This document shows, one piece after another, positions 32,725-41,959 of a DNA stretch of 64,000 nucleotides (positions are counted from its first letter, which is position 1; each line of letters opens with the position of its first letter). The translations under genes were made by a program, and so were the position numbers. The notes below the pieces were generated by a model that did no database searches, was not told the origin of the DNA, and saw nothing but the letters and a program-made list of their open reading frames with translations. The stretch is from Bacteroidia bacterium (GTDB lineage Bacteria; Bacteroidota; Bacteroidia; Flavobacteriales; Flavobacteriaceae). Location of the stretch: positions 326,979-390,978 of the forward strand of contig JAUIBP010000004.1 in the NCBI GenBank assembly GCA_030427735.1, written 5' to 3'.

Positions 32725-33188
32725 TGAGAATAGCAGTATTCCTTTTAAGTTTCGTTTTAGTGGTGTCTTGCCATAAGGTTAAAAAGCCAGAGCAACCAGA
32801 AAATCTGATGTCAGAAGACCAAATGGTTAATGTTATTATAGATATGGCCTTATTAACCGCAGCCAAAGGTGTAGACCGCGTAGCGTTAGAAGAAAAAGGT
32901 ATTATGCCAGAAGCATTTGTGTATGAAAAACACCAAATAGATAGCTTGCAATTTGCTTTAAGTAGTAACTATTACGCGCACGACATTGCTGCTTACGAAG
33001 CTATATATGCTAAAGTGGATGATAGTTTAAAAGCGATAAAGGCCGTTATTAAACAGCAGCAAGACGAAGCAGAAGAAGCTAAACGTAAAGCCGATTCTCT
33101 TAAAAAAGTGGCTATGCCTAAAGTGAAGCCTCAGGAAGGCAAGAAAGTGATTAAGGGTATTAAGTTAGATAGTATTATTGCTAGGTAA
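32724..33188 (+). CDS. DUF4296 lipoprotein
   Basis: A 154-residue lipoprotein with lipobox VVSC (Cys16) after a short hydrophobic stretch. The middle, LMSEDQMVNVIIDMALLTAAKGVD, is the DUF4296 signature, and the end is a long charged helix rich in Lys, Glu and Ala (KAVIKQQQDEAEEAKRKADS), probably a coiled coil. It sits downstream of pyrC, a fixed order in flavobacteria. Function unknown. Confidence 0.88.
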   Translation: MRIAVFLLSFVLVVSCHKVKKPEQPENLMSEDQMVNVIIDMALLTAAKGVDRVALEEKGIMPEAFVYEKHQIDSLQFALSSNYYAHDIAAYEAIYAKVDDSLKAIKAVIKQQQDEAEEAKRKADSLKKVAMPKVKPQEGKKVIKGIKLDSIIAR

Positions 33189-33200
33189 AATAGGTTTAAA

Positions 33201-34214
33201 TTATTTGCTTAAATCTTCAAGATAGCGTTTGCTAATCGTGTTAATACTTTGTGTAATAGGAATCCACTTGTAATTTAGTGTTTTTGTAATTTTTTTATTA
33301 CTGTATACAGAGGTGTTGTTTATAGTACTGGCCATTTGTTTGCTTAGTTTTCGTCGTTTTCCGGTAAGTTTGCTAATTAGCCAATCTAAACGCCATGCAA
33401 TTTGCGTTAATCCAGACGATACCTTTTTATACGGAGGTTTAACTTGTAAAGCTTTGGCAATATTATCAAGCAATTGTTTGTAGCTCCAATTTTCCGATAC
33501 CAAAATAAAATTCTCGTTGGTAATATCACTTTGCATTAAGGCAATCATAATCGAGGTTACATCTTCTACATCTACAAAGCCTGTGCCTCCTGTAGCGTAA
33601 TATTTTAGTCCGTTGTGTATTTGTTTAAAAAATGTGCCAGTACCGTGATTCCAGATTCCTGCGCCAAGGATTACGCCTGGGTTAATAATTACGGCATGTA
33701 AACCTTCCTGTGTGGCGCGCCAAACTTCCATTTCGGCACCATATTTTGTAATGGCATATACATTGTTGTCGGCTTCAGGGTTCCAATACGTTGTTTCTTG
33801 TATGGGATCTTGGTTTAACGACTCGCCCAATGTGGCCACAGAGCTTACATAACAGAGTTTGGTAACGCCTGTTTTAAGAGCAATGTTTACTATATTGGCA
33901 GTGCCTTCAATATTCGTACGACGTAATAAAGTGTATTTGTTAGGTTCGAAAGATACAAATGCAGCGCAGTGGTACACGAGGCTTATGTCTGTAAAAGCTT
34001 CGGTAAGTTGCGGGACATCCAGTATATCGGCTTCAAACCATTCTATTTTATTAAATAAAACGTCTACTTCTTTTGTGTAGTACGAAAACACACGTTTTAC
34101 AATATCTAACTTGTGTTTAGACCTGTAAATAGCTCTTAACTTTTCGTTTTTAGTAGCAAGTTTGTATAATAAATGAGACCCAACAAGTCCTGTGCCTCCA
34201 GTAACTAAAATCAT
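33201..34214 (-). CDS. NAD-dependent epimerase/dehydratase family protein
   Basis: A 337-residue short-chain dehydrogenase of the extended type. GGTGLVGSH at 6-14 is the Rossmann loop and YAITKYGAEME supplies the catalytic YxxxK. The pattern of SxS in VSSVATLG, with substrate loop PGVILGAGIW, resembles dihydroflavonol-4-reductase-like proteins rather than sugar epimerases. The substrate is unknown. It is convergent with the DUF4296 gene (13-base gap) and divergent from tyrS. Confidence 0.87.
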   Translation of the reverse strand: MILVTGGTGLVGSHLLYKLATKNEKLRAIYRSKHKLDIVKRVFSYYTKEVDVLFNKIEWFEADILDVPQLTEAFTDISLVYHCAAFVSFEPNKYTLLRRTNIEGTANIVNIALKTGVTKLCYVSSVATLGESLNQDPIQETTYWNPEADNNVYAITKYGAEMEVWRATQEGLHAVIINPGVILGAGIWNHGTGTFFKQIHNGLKYYATGGTGFVDVEDVTSIMIALMQSDITNENFILVSENWSYKQLLDNIAKALQVKPPYKKVSSGLTQIAWRLDWLISKLTGKRRKLSKQMASTINNTSVYSNKKITKTLNYKWIPITQSINTISKRYLEDLSK

Positions 34215-34265
34215 AAAACTAAGGTAAAGAATTATTTAATATAGGCAGAATTATATTACGATTTT

Positions 34266-34273
34266 TATCTTTG
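34266..34273 (+). promoter_or_regulatory. -7 box before tyrS
   Basis: TATCTTTG fits TAnnTTTG, 27 bases before the tyrS start at 34300. Confidence 0.6.
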
Positions 34274-34299
34274 TACGAGATTATTAAAAATTAGAAATA

Positions 34300-35604
34300 A
34301 TGACCAAAAATTTAGTTGAAGAATTAACGTGGAGAGGCTTGGTTCACGATATAATGCCAGGAACAGAAGAACAGTTAAATAAAGAAATGACGACGGTTTA
34401 TATTGGGTTCGATCCTACTTCAGATTCTTTGCATATTGGAAGTTTAGTGCCTATTATTTTGTTGGTTCATTTAGAAAAATCTGGGCATAAACCTATTGCT
34501 TTGGTTGGAGGTGCAACGGGTATGATTGGTGATCCTTCAGGGAAAAGCGATGAGCGTAATTTGTTAGACGAAGCTACTTTAGCTAAGAATGTAGCAGGAA
34601 TTAGAGGGGTGTTATCGCGATTTTTAGATTTCGATTCTGCCGAAAAGAATGCTCCAGTTTTAGTAAATAACTACGATTGGATGAAAACCTTCTCGTTTAT
34701 AGAATTTGCGCGCGATGTCGGTAAACGTATTACCGTTAATTACATGATGGCTAAAGATTCTGTAAAAAAGCGTTTGTCTGGGGATTCTGGTGTAGGTATG
34801 TCGTTTACAGAGTTTACTTATCAGTTAATTCAGGGGTACGATTTTTACCATCTTCATAAAAATCACAATTGCTTATTACAAATGGGCGGAAGCGACCAGT
34901 GGGGCAATATAACCACCGGAACCGAATTGGTACGCCGTATGAATGTTGGAGAGGAGGCTAAAGCGTTTGCAATGACCTGTCCGTTAATTACAAAGGCCGA
35001 TGGATCTAAATTCGGAAAAAGTGAAGGTGGTAATGTTTGGTTAGATGCCGATAAAACATCAGTTTATAAATTCTATCAGTTTTGGTTGAATGCTACCGAC
35101 GAAGATGCCGAAAAATATATTAAAATATTCACGTTTTTAGATAAAGCTTCAATAGACGCTTTAATTTTAGAACACCAGGAAGCGCCGCATTTAAGATTGC
35201 TTCAAAAGAAATTGGCTGAAGAAGTAACAAGTTTTGTGCATTCTAAAGCCGATTTCGAAAATGCCGAAAAGGCTTCAAACATATTGTTTTCAAAATCCTT
35301 TAAAAATGATATTAAAGCTTTAGACGAAAAAACATTTTTAGATGTGTTTGAAGGTGTGCCAATGGCAGAATTACCAGCATCCGAATTACATGAAGGTGTA
35401 GATATGATTGCTGCTCTAGCGGCAAAAACCAACTTTTTAGGTTCTAATAGCGAAGCGCGTCGTGCGTTAAAAGAAAATGCTGTTGCCGTAAATAAAGAAA
35501 AAGTTGCAGAAGATTATAAATTAACAACAGACGATTTAATAAACAACGCTTATGTAATAATTAATAAAGGTAAGCGCAATACGTACATTATAAAGTTTGT
35601 GTAA
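34300..35604 (+). CDS. tyrS: Tyrosyl-tRNA synthetase
   Basis: Charges tRNA-Tyr. The 434 residues show HIGS at 45-48 and the second class I signature KFGKS at 237-241, with GGSDQWGNI for tRNA and tyrosine binding. The C-terminal region from about 345 contains an S4-type RNA-binding domain ([16 protein letters not shown]). A terminator follows. Confidence 0.98.
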   Translation: MTKNLVEELTWRGLVHDIMPGTEEQLNKEMTTVYIGFDPTSDSLHIGSLVPIILLVHLEKSGHKPIALVGGATGMIGDPSGKSDERNLLDEATLAKNVAGIRGVLSRFLDFDSAEKNAPVLVNNYDWMKTFSFIEFARDVGKRITVNYMMAKDSVKKRLSGDSGVGMSFTEFTYQLIQGYDFYHLHKNHNCLLQMGGSDQWGNITTGTELVRRMNVGEEAKAFAMTCPLITKADGSKFGKSEGGNVWLDADKTSVYKFYQFWLNATDEDAEKYIKIFTFLDKASIDALILEHQEAPHLRLLQKKLAEEVTSFVHSKADFENAEKASNILFSKSFKNDIKALDEKTFLDVFEGVPMAELPASELHEGVDMIAALAAKTNFLGSNSEARRALKENAVAVNKEKVAEDYKLTTDDLINNAYVIINKGKRNTYIIKFV

Positions 35605-35610
35605 TAATAA

Positions 35611-35648
35611 TGAAGCCGGGTTTATAAAAACAACCCGGCTTCAAAAAA
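35611..35648 (+). terminator. Intrinsic terminator after tyrS
   Basis: TGAAGCCGGGTT pairs with AACCCGGCTTCA around a short A-rich loop. The plus-strand tail is A-rich rather than T-rich, so it may work better for transcripts on the other strand. Confidence 0.65.
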
Positions 35649-35784
35649 ACCAACTAACCATTAAAAACTAACCTTTCTTTGATGAAATATCAAAGATTGG
35701 AAGTATGTATGTAGTCGGTATTTAAGCTGTTAGATTTCAGGTTGTTTTGTCAATATTTTGTTAAATTTTATGGTTTGCTGCGTT

Positions 35785-36765
35785 TTAAAGTACCATAAGA
35801 TTACAACCTCGAATATCGGAATTATCAAAGCGTCCAATAACTTCAAACGTATTGTTATTGTAGCACTTCCCTAAGTCTTGAGTGGCAATAAACGCGCAAG
35901 AATTTACATTGGCCAAATCTATGACATTAATGCCGCCTGAAGCATTGTCATCTAAAATAGTTAAGGCGTCTTCGGGATCTCTTGTTAAAATTTTCATCCA
36001 TGGTGGGCAATTAAAAATACCATTGCCTTTGGAATAGCCCTGACTTAATAATTCGGTCATGCCATATTCGCTATGTATGTGTTGTACGCCAAAGCCCTGT
36101 TTAAGAATTTGGTGCAATTCGGTTCGTATTAATTCTTTTCTGCGACCTTTCATGCCTCCGGTTTCCATAACAATCGTGTTTTTAAGATTAAATTGTTGCT
36201 GCTCTACCAAGTCTAATAAAGCAAACGACACGCCTATTAAAAGCACAGGTTGACCTTTGGCATCGAGGCGTTTTAGGGTTTCGGATAACTCTGATAAATT
36301 GTTTAAATAAAATCCGCTTTCCGGATGTTTGGACTGGTTAATTAAATCGTTAACCATATAAATTAAAGACGAGCCATTGCGTTCTAGATACGCGGGTAAT
36401 AACGCTAAAATAACATAATCTTCTACATTGCCATAGTATAACTGAAATGCCTTTCTGAAACTGGTTTCGTAAATAGAGAGTTGTGTTACGTGGTGTTTGC
36501 TGGTTAGGTTTCCAGTTGTACCACTACTAGAAAAAGTTTCTTGTATTGGTGCGTTAGAGCTTAAAATATCTCTGGTTTTAAAAAAGTCTATTGGTAAAAA
36601 GGGTATGTCTCTGTACGACGAAATGTCGCTTGGGTGAACATACAGTAAATCGCAAAACGAGCGATACACTTTATTGTTTTGAAATTGAAATTTAAATACG
36701 TTTAAAGCCTGGGTGTTAAATTCGTCTTCAGTTTTAATATTAAAAATGGCTTCGGTATTAATCAT
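35785..36765 (-). CDS. LuxE/PaaK-like acyltransferase or acyl-protein synthetase
   Basis: A 326-residue member of the acyl-activating (ANL) group most like LuxE, the acyl-protein synthetase. The P-loop-like ETFSSSGTTGNLTSKHHV near 105-120 is the ATP-binding signature and VMETGGMKGRRKELIRTEL and HSEYGMTELLSQGY continue the AMP-binding region. There is no large C-terminal domain, so the full two-step reaction may need a partner. No lux genes lie near it. The role in flavobacteria is not known; a link with surface-lipid or flexirubin pathways is possible but not shown. Confidence 0.82.
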   Translation of the reverse strand: MINTEAIFNIKTEDEFNTQALNVFKFQFQNNKVYRSFCDLLYVHPSDISSYRDIPFLPIDFFKTRDILSSNAPIQETFSSSGTTGNLTSKHHVTQLSIYETSFRKAFQLYYGNVEDYVILALLPAYLERNGSSLIYMVNDLINQSKHPESGFYLNNLSELSETLKRLDAKGQPVLLIGVSFALLDLVEQQQFNLKNTIVMETGGMKGRRKELIRTELHQILKQGFGVQHIHSEYGMTELLSQGYSKGNGIFNCPPWMKILTRDPEDALTILDDNASGGINVIDLANVNSCAFIATQDLGKCYNNNTFEVIGRFDNSDIRGCNLMVL

Positions 36766-36787
36766 AATTTCATTTAAAATGTGATAA

Positions 36788-36795
36788 CAAAAATA
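36788..36795 (-). promoter_or_regulatory. -7 box for the LuxE-like gene
   Basis: The minus strand reads TATTTTTG, fitting TAnnTTTG, 22 bases before the start at 36765; a TTG about 22 bases further up could be the -33 element. Confidence 0.5.
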
Positions 36796-36800
36796 ACTAA

Positions 36801-36832
36801 AATAAAAAAAGCGTTACCAATGAGTAACGCTT
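36801..36832 (-). terminator. Terminator after the lamin-tail T9SS protein gene
   Basis: On the minus strand, AAGCGTTAC pairs with GTAACGCTT around a CAATGA-type loop and is followed by a T-rich run. Confidence 0.88.
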
Positions 36833-36853
36833 AAAATTCGTAAAGGCTAAAAC

Positions 36854-37714
36854 TTAGTTTTTAATAAGTTTTTTGGTTACACTAGTGCCGTTTTGCGATA
36901 TTTTTATAAGGTATAATCCGTTTTTTAATCCAGATAAATTTACCGTATTGTTTTGTAATGTTTCATTTAATACATTTTTGCCTAAAACATCAAAAAGACT
37001 AACTGTTATAAGTCCTGTTTTAGTACTGTTAATGCTAACTGTATTTTGGTTTGTTGGATTTGGAAATAAACGAAACTGCGATATTTGTTTGCTGGCGATA
37101 GATAAAGTTGGATTGTAGTCGCCAATACCAGACATAATAGTTTCGAAAGCTGTGCCTTCTTGGCAAGTGCCTTGTCCGTCTAAAGCTTTAGGTGTGCCAA
37201 AAGTCCAATTGTCTGCGTTAAAAGTACCTGCATTAGCTTTGGTGCCATTGTCGCGTTTGGCGTAAGAGTCGGTATATTCCCAAGGCGTATCGGTGCCATC
37301 TTTATCGGTTTCACCATATTGGTCAATAACTGTAGATGTTGCTGTTTCGATAAGTCTTACACGATCGTCTCCGTTATTGTCTACCGCCGAGCTGTTAGAA
37401 ATAATATGTGTTGTTGCCGAAGGGAATTCAGTATTAAAAATACTTAAATCGTCTTCTTTTACAATGTAAACAAAAGCGTCGGTTACAGTGCCTAATGCAG
37501 ATAGGTCTTGTGCATTAGACCACTCGGTGTTGCTGTTAGATTGTTTTTCCAGGCTGTATTTAGTGAAATCTACAGCGCCTTCAGCATAAATTTCTACAAA
37601 TTTTGGGCTGCCGCCCGTACAGTCGCCATCTACAATAGCAGTAATGATTGGGCCTTGCGCCCAACAGTACGCAGATGTGATGATGCTTAAAGCAGAAAAG
37701 TAAAGTTTTTTCAT
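36854..37714 (-). CDS. T9SS-secreted protein with lamin-tail-like domain
   Basis: A 286-residue secreted protein: a signal peptide (residues 1 to about 19, ending YCWAQG), a lamin-tail-domain-like region (ITAIVDGDCTGGSPKFVEIYAEG...FTKYSLEKQSN), then a type A sorting domain FRLFPNPTNQNTVSI...LKNGLYLIKISQNG that directs it to the surface by the type IX machinery. Lamin-tail domains occur in secreted nucleases and adhesins; no nuclease motif is visible here. A TATATTTG promoter box lies on the minus strand at 37744-37751. Confidence 0.86.
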   Translation of the reverse strand: MKKLYFSALSIITSAYCWAQGPIITAIVDGDCTGGSPKFVEIYAEGAVDFTKYSLEKQSNSNTEWSNAQDLSALGTVTDAFVYIVKEDDLSIFNTEFPSATTHIISNSSAVDNNGDDRVRLIETATSTVIDQYGETDKDGTDTPWEYTDSYAKRDNGTKANAGTFNADNWTFGTPKALDGQGTCQEGTAFETIMSGIGDYNPTLSIASKQISQFRLFPNPTNQNTVSINSTKTGLITVSLFDVLGKNVLNETLQNNTVNLSGLKNGLYLIKISQNGTSVTKKLIKN

Positions 37715-37743
37715 ATTTGTTTTTATTTAAAGATTAATAAAAA

Positions 37744-37751
37744 CAAATATA
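37744..37751 (-). promoter_or_regulatory. -7 box for the lamin-tail T9SS protein gene
   Basis: The minus strand reads TATATTTG, 30 bases before the start at 37714. Confidence 0.58.
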
Positions 37752-37817
37752 CTTAATGCAATATCTTAGGGGAAATCGCGTTGTTATATTTCATAATAAC
37801 TTAACGAACGCAGGAAC

Positions 37818-38150
37818 TTAGCGCACAACAAGTTTTCGGGTGTACGATTTGTTGTTTTCTTTAATTTTAATAATGTAAATACCAGCTGTTATTTTAGAAA
37901 TATTTAGTTCTTTTCCAAAAAGGGTGGCGCTGTAAATAGATTTACCTAAAACATTAAAAATCTCAATTTCTTTTGTTAAATTGTCTTTGGTAATAATGAA
38001 TAACTTGCCGTTGCTCACTGGGTTAGGGTAAATAGAAATCTCTTCGCTATTTTGGATTGAAGTTTTATCTGCACTCTGGGCTAGAGCGGAAAACGACAAA
38101 GCAAAAAACAAAAAGCAACCAATAAACGTAACGAGGTAGTTTTTTTTCAT
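37818..38150 (-). CDS. Cargo-less type IX secretion sorting-domain protein
   Basis: A 110-residue protein from the ATG at 38150 (an upstream TTG would add two residues). It has a signal peptide (MKKNYLVTFIGCFLFFALSFSALAQ) and about ten linker residues, and then almost at once a type A sorting domain: ISIYPNPVSNGKLFII, EIEIFNVLGKSIYSATL, and ITAGIYIIKIKENN with a final KLVV. No separate passenger domain is left. It may be a very short surface protein, a decayed gene that has lost its cargo, or a remnant. It sits next to another T9SS gene on the same strand. Confidence 0.82.
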   Translation of the reverse strand: MKKNYLVTFIGCFLFFALSFSALAQSADKTSIQNSEEISIYPNPVSNGKLFIITKDNLTKEIEIFNVLGKSIYSATLFGKELNISKITAGIYIIKIKENNKSYTRKLVVR

Positions 38151-38312
38151 ATGCAATTTACGAATTAGGATAAAGATAATAATTTCCGTTCAAAATCTAT
38201 TCCAAATTTTGATAAATAGGTGTTTTATTCGATTTAAATTACCATTGTGTAAGATTCAAGTTACGTTATTGTTATTAATAATTTCAGTTTTATAAAAGAT
38301 TGTTATTAATTT

Positions 38313-38320
38313 TATCTTTG
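38313..38320 (+). promoter_or_regulatory. -7 box for the two-component operon
   Basis: TATCTTTG fits TAnnTTTG, 33 bases before the response regulator start at 38353. Confidence 0.6.
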
Positions 38321-38352
38321 GCGTTGGAATTAAAAATTCTTAATATTTTAAA

Positions 38353-39036
38353 ATGGGAAAAAAAGACATTAAAATTTTATTGGTTGATGACGAGCCAGAT
38401 ATTTTAGAAATTGTGGGTTACAACCTTAGCTCTGAAGGTTACGAAGTAATTACAGCCGAAAATGGTATAGAAGCTGTGAAAAAAGCCAAGAAAGAGCTGC
38501 CGCAGCTTATTATCTTAGATGTGATGATGCCAGAAATGGATGGTATTGAAGCTTGCGAACAAATAAGAAATATTCCAGATTTAAACGATACCATTATTAC
38601 TTTCTTAACCGCTAGAGGCGAAGATTATTCGCAAGTGGCAGGTTTTGATGCTGGTGCAGACGATTATATTACTAAGCCTATAAAACCAAAAGTACTGGTA
38701 AGTAAGGTTAAAGCGCTATTAAGACGTGTTAAAGAAGAAGAATCTAACGACTCAGTAGTTAATATTGGAGCTTTAACGATTAACCGAGACGAGTATAAGA
38801 TTATTTTAAAAAATGAAGAAATTATTCTACCGCGAAAAGAGTTTGAATTATTGTCTTTATTAGCTTCTAAGCCAGGAAAAGTGTTTAAACGCGAAGAAAT
38901 TTTAGATAAAGTATGGGGTAACGAAGTGGTTGTTGGTGGCCGTACAATAGATGTACATATTCGTAAACTTCGCGAAAAAATTGGAGACGATTGTTTTAAA
39001 ACCGTAAAAGGAGTAGGGTATAAGTTTGTAGATTAA
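38353..39036 (+). CDS. OmpR/PhoB-family response regulator
   Basis: A 227-residue DNA-binding response regulator. The receiver domain has the acidic pocket at Asp12-Asp13 and phospho-acceptor Asp56 in IILDVMMP, followed by the conserved Lys in TKPIKPKV. A winged-helix output domain follows (LPRKEFELLSLLASKPGKVFKREEILDKVWG...VHIRKLREKIG). With the PhoR-like kinase that overlaps its stop by one base, it forms a PhoB/PhoR-type pair, possibly answering phosphate limitation, though no Pho box or phosphate transport gene is nearby to support that. Confidence 0.93.
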   Translation: MGKKDIKILLVDDEPDILEIVGYNLSSEGYEVITAENGIEAVKKAKKELPQLIILDVMMPEMDGIEACEQIRNIPDLNDTIITFLTARGEDYSQVAGFDAGADDYITKPIKPKVLVSKVKALLRRVKEEESNDSVVNIGALTINRDEYKIILKNEEIILPRKEFELLSLLASKPGKVFKREEILDKVWGNEVVVGGRTIDVHIRKLREKIGDDCFKTVKGVGYKFVD

Positions 39037-40079
39037 TGCCGAATCAGATAAAAAAAACATACAAGTTTGCGATTAAAACATCGCTATACATTACGTGTAT
39101 TTTAACGCTCTTAATGAGTGTTTTTTTATACGCTTTCTTTTCCTTAAAAATCATACCGATTTTATGCTTTATTTTAGTGTGCTATGTGGTGTGTTTTGGA
39201 ATTATCCAATATCGTGTAGAGCGTTTTATTTACAGACGAGTAAAGAAAATATACGACGATTTAACGTTGTTGGAGTCTACTAGCCTGCGTAAAAAACAAA
39301 TTACCACCGATATGGCTACTCTTACCCAAGAGATCGATAAGTATGCGCGAGGAAAAAAGATTGAAATCGAATCGTTAAAGGTTCGTGAAGAGTACCGAAA
39401 GGAATTTTTGGGTAACGTATCTCACGAACTTAAAACCCCGTTATTTACAGTTCAAGGGTACATTTTAACCCTTTTGGATGGTGCTATCAACGACAAAAAT
39501 ATTCGCGAAAAATATCTGGATCGTGCGAGCAAAGGGGTAGAGCGCCTTATTTACATAGTAAACGATTTGGATATGATTACCAAATTGGAAGTTGGCGATT
39601 TAAGTTTAAAAATAGAAGCGTTCGATATTGTGGAACTAATCTCTAATGTTTTTGAAATGTTCGAGATGAAAGCCGCTAAAAAACGCATCACCCTAACATT
39701 CGATCGCGCCTATAATGAGCCTATTATGGTGAAAGCCGATAAGGAACGTATACAGCAAGTGCTTAATAATTTGGTGGTAAATTCCATAAAATATGGACAT
39801 GATAAAGGGACTACCGAGGTAAGCATAGAAAACTTAATTAAAAACAAAGTCATTGTTCGTGTAACCGATAATGGCGAAGGTATAACACAAAATAATATTC
39901 CTAGATTGTTCGAACGTTTTTACCGCGTAGATAAAAGTGGATCGCGTAAAGAAGGTGGCTCTGGCTTAGGCTTGTCTATCGTAAAACATATTATAGAAGC
40001 CCACGACGAAAAAATTTATGTGGAAAGCGATTTTGGTGTAGGTAGCGAATTCTCCTTTACTTTAGAAAAGGTGAAATAA
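39036..40079 (+). CDS. Membrane sensor histidine kinase (PhoR-like)
   Basis: A 347-residue kinase. Two adjacent membrane segments (about 14-36 and 38-56) leave almost no periplasmic loop, so it may sense membrane or cytosolic signals. Phospho-acceptor His130 lies in FLGNVSHELKTPLFTVQGY. The ATPase domain has NNLVVNSIKYGHDKG (N box), DNGEGI (G1) and GSGLGLSIVKHII (G2). The TAATG overlap with the regulator implies translational coupling. Its 3' end overlaps the convergent glycosyltransferase gene by 18 bases. Confidence 0.93.
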   Translation: MPNQIKKTYKFAIKTSLYITCILTLLMSVFLYAFFSLKIIPILCFILVCYVVCFGIIQYRVERFIYRRVKKIYDDLTLLESTSLRKKQITTDMATLTQEIDKYARGKKIEIESLKVREEYRKEFLGNVSHELKTPLFTVQGYILTLLDGAINDKNIREKYLDRASKGVERLIYIVNDLDMITKLEVGDLSLKIEAFDIVELISNVFEMFEMKAAKKRITLTFDRAYNEPIMVKADKERIQQVLNNLVVNSIKYGHDKGTTEVSIENLIKNKVIVRVTDNGEGITQNNIPRLFERFYRVDKSGSRKEGGSGLGLSIVKHIIEAHDEKIYVESDFGVGSEFSFTLEKVK

Positions 40080-41108
40080 CGGACTTAAATCTGTGGTGTT
40101 TTTAAAATTGCTAAGACCTTTATAAGCGGCTACATTTTCTAATAAACCCAAGTTAAAATCATCTTGTTTACAATACGGTACCAGTTTTAAATCGTGTAAA
40201 CGTTTGGCGAGATATTCTTGTTCAAATTGTCCGGGTGTAGGAATAAAAAAGGCTTTTTTCTGTAATACTGATAAATCCATTACGGTGGTATATCCCGATC
40301 GCGACAGCACTAAATCGCTTGAGTTAATTGCGGTTTGTAGCTCTTTACCGGTCATAAAATTGTAAATTGTTAAATTATTGTGCTGTGTTACTTGTTGTTC
40401 AGCTTCAATAACACCTTTTACAAAAAGAATGGTTCTACTGTCGTTTTTAAAGGCCTGTAATAGTTTGTCTTCAAGTAGGGTGCGCTGAGGTTCTGGTCCA
40501 GATAATAAAACAAGAATATCGTATTTTTTCTCTAATGATGAAGGTGAAAACCTGCTTAAGGCGCCCATGTATTTTGTGGGAATTTCCAAATCGGTTACAT
40601 GGCCTAGTTTACCACTTAGGCTAGGTTCTTCTTTAAAATCGGGCACCCAACACTCGTTGAATTTTTTAATAATACGTTGATGCATTTTGGTGCTCAACCA
40701 TGTGGTGGAGCCGCTTAATACTTGTAGTTGATGTGTAATAAAAACCGACGGAATTTTTTTGCTGTGCACACCCAACCTGTTGTCGGATATAATGCCGTCA
40801 ATATGATAGTCGGTAATAATTTGTTTTGTAGCTTTTTTTTCGGCTTTAATGGCTTTTACCAGTTTAGGCGAGTCTTTAAGTAGTTTCAGTTTAAAGTGTT
40901 GTCCTTTTTTTGCATAAGTAATGTTGTACCCAGGTAAAGCAATGCTTTCTAAGTCGGGAAATTCTTTATTTAATAAAGATAGGGCTACGCCATCGCTCGC
41001 GATAACGGGGGTGAATCCGTTAGTAATTAATTGGTTAATAATAGGAATACATCGTGTGGCGTGACCTAACCCCCAATTTAACGGGGCAACAAGAATGCGT
41101 TTACTCAT
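40062..41108 (-). CDS. GT-B fold glycosyltransferase (MurG/GT28-like)
   Basis: A 348-residue glycosyltransferase-like protein. The start PLNWGLGHATRCIPIINQL has the glycine-rich nucleotide-sugar-binding loop of GT-B enzymes, and the C-terminal SSDLVLSRSGYTTVMDLSVLQKKAFFIPTPGQFEQEYLAKRL matches the donor-binding region of the GT28 family (as in MurG). Flavobacterial homologues are annotated only as glycosyltransferases. No membrane segments are seen, so it likely acts at the inner face of the membrane. Substrates are unknown. Confidence 0.83.
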   Translation of the reverse strand: MSKRILVAPLNWGLGHATRCIPIINQLITNGFTPVIASDGVALSLLNKEFPDLESIALPGYNITYAKKGQHFKLKLLKDSPKLVKAIKAEKKATKQIITDYHIDGIISDNRLGVHSKKIPSVFITHQLQVLSGSTTWLSTKMHQRIIKKFNECWVPDFKEEPSLSGKLGHVTDLEIPTKYMGALSRFSPSSLEKKYDILVLLSGPEPQRTLLEDKLLQAFKNDSRTILFVKGVIEAEQQVTQHNNLTIYNFMTGKELQTAINSSDLVLSRSGYTTVMDLSVLQKKAFFIPTPGQFEQEYLAKRLHDLKLVPYCKQDDFNLGLLENVAAYKGLSNFKNTTDLSPLFHLF

Positions 41109-41219
41109 GAATAGTATATATTGAAAACTAAAGGTCTAAAAATTGTTCTACAAACACATCACCTAAACTTTATAAAAACACATTTAAATTATTAATTTTT
41201 AAAACAAAAGGAAAAATAA

Positions 41220-41251
41220 TTGTAAAGTAGCGGTAGTCTGCCGTATTTTTG
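41220..41251 (+). promoter_or_regulatory. Promoter of the trmB-lysE-atl operon
   Basis: A TTG at 41220-41222 and a TATTTTTG box at 41244-41251 are 21 bases apart, near the Bacteroidota spacing of about 19. It lies 30 bases before the trmB start. Confidence 0.6.
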
Positions 41252-41281
41252 CAACTATTTTATAAGGATAAATTTACAATT

Positions 41282-41956
41282 GTGGGAAGCAAAAATAAAC
41301 TTAAGCGATTTAGAGAAAACGAAACTTTTAATAATGTTGTTCAGCCAAGTCGAGAAGAGCTTGTAAATGGCGATTTTGATTTAAAAGGAAAATGGAATAG
41401 TACGTTTTTTAAAAATGATAACCCTTTAGTTTTGGAGCTAGGTTGTGGTAAAGGAGAATATACTGTAGGTTTAGCCAAAAAATTTCCCAATAAAAATTTT
41501 ATAGGTATCGATATTAAAGGCGCTCGATTTTGGCGTGGTGCTAAAACAGCGGTCGAAGAAAATATTGGTAATGTTGGATTTTTACGCACACAAATAGAGC
41601 TTATCGAACATGCTTTTGCAGCTGAGGAAGTCGATGAAATTTGGATTACATTTCCAGATCCGCAAATAAAATACAAACGCACGAAGCATAGAATGACAAA
41701 TAGTGCGTTCCTGAAAAAATATAAATCTATTTTAAAGCCCGATGGTGTGGTTAACCTTAAAACAGACAGCGAGTTTATGCACGGGTATACATTAGGGTTG
41801 TTGCATGGCGAAGGCCACGAGGTACTTTACGCGAATAACGATGTGTACCACCAACATGGCAGTCCAGACGAGGTTACTTCCATACAAACATTTTACGAGT
41901 CGCAATATCTGCAAATAGGAAAAGCCATTACATTTATCCGTTTTAAAATTAAATAG
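41282..41956 (+). CDS. trmB: tRNA (guanine(46)-N7)-methyltransferase
   Basis: Methylates G46 in the tRNA variable loop using S-adenosylmethionine. I choose the GTG at 41282, giving the family start GSKNKLKRFRENETFNNV and 224 residues; the open frame upstream to 41249 overlaps the promoter. SAM binding is in LELGCGKGEYTVGLAKKFPNKNFIGIDIKG, and PDPQIKYKRTKHR is the catalytic and tRNA-binding block. The LysE-like gene starts three bases after its stop. Confidence 0.95.
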   Translation: MGSKNKLKRFRENETFNNVVQPSREELVNGDFDLKGKWNSTFFKNDNPLVLELGCGKGEYTVGLAKKFPNKNFIGIDIKGARFWRGAKTAVEENIGNVGFLRTQIELIEHAFAAEEVDEIWITFPDPQIKYKRTKHRMTNSAFLKKYKSILKPDGVVNLKTDSEFMHGYTLGLLHGEGHEVLYANNDVYHQHGSPDEVTSIQTFYESQYLQIGKAITFIRFKIK

Positions 41957-41959
41957 GTT

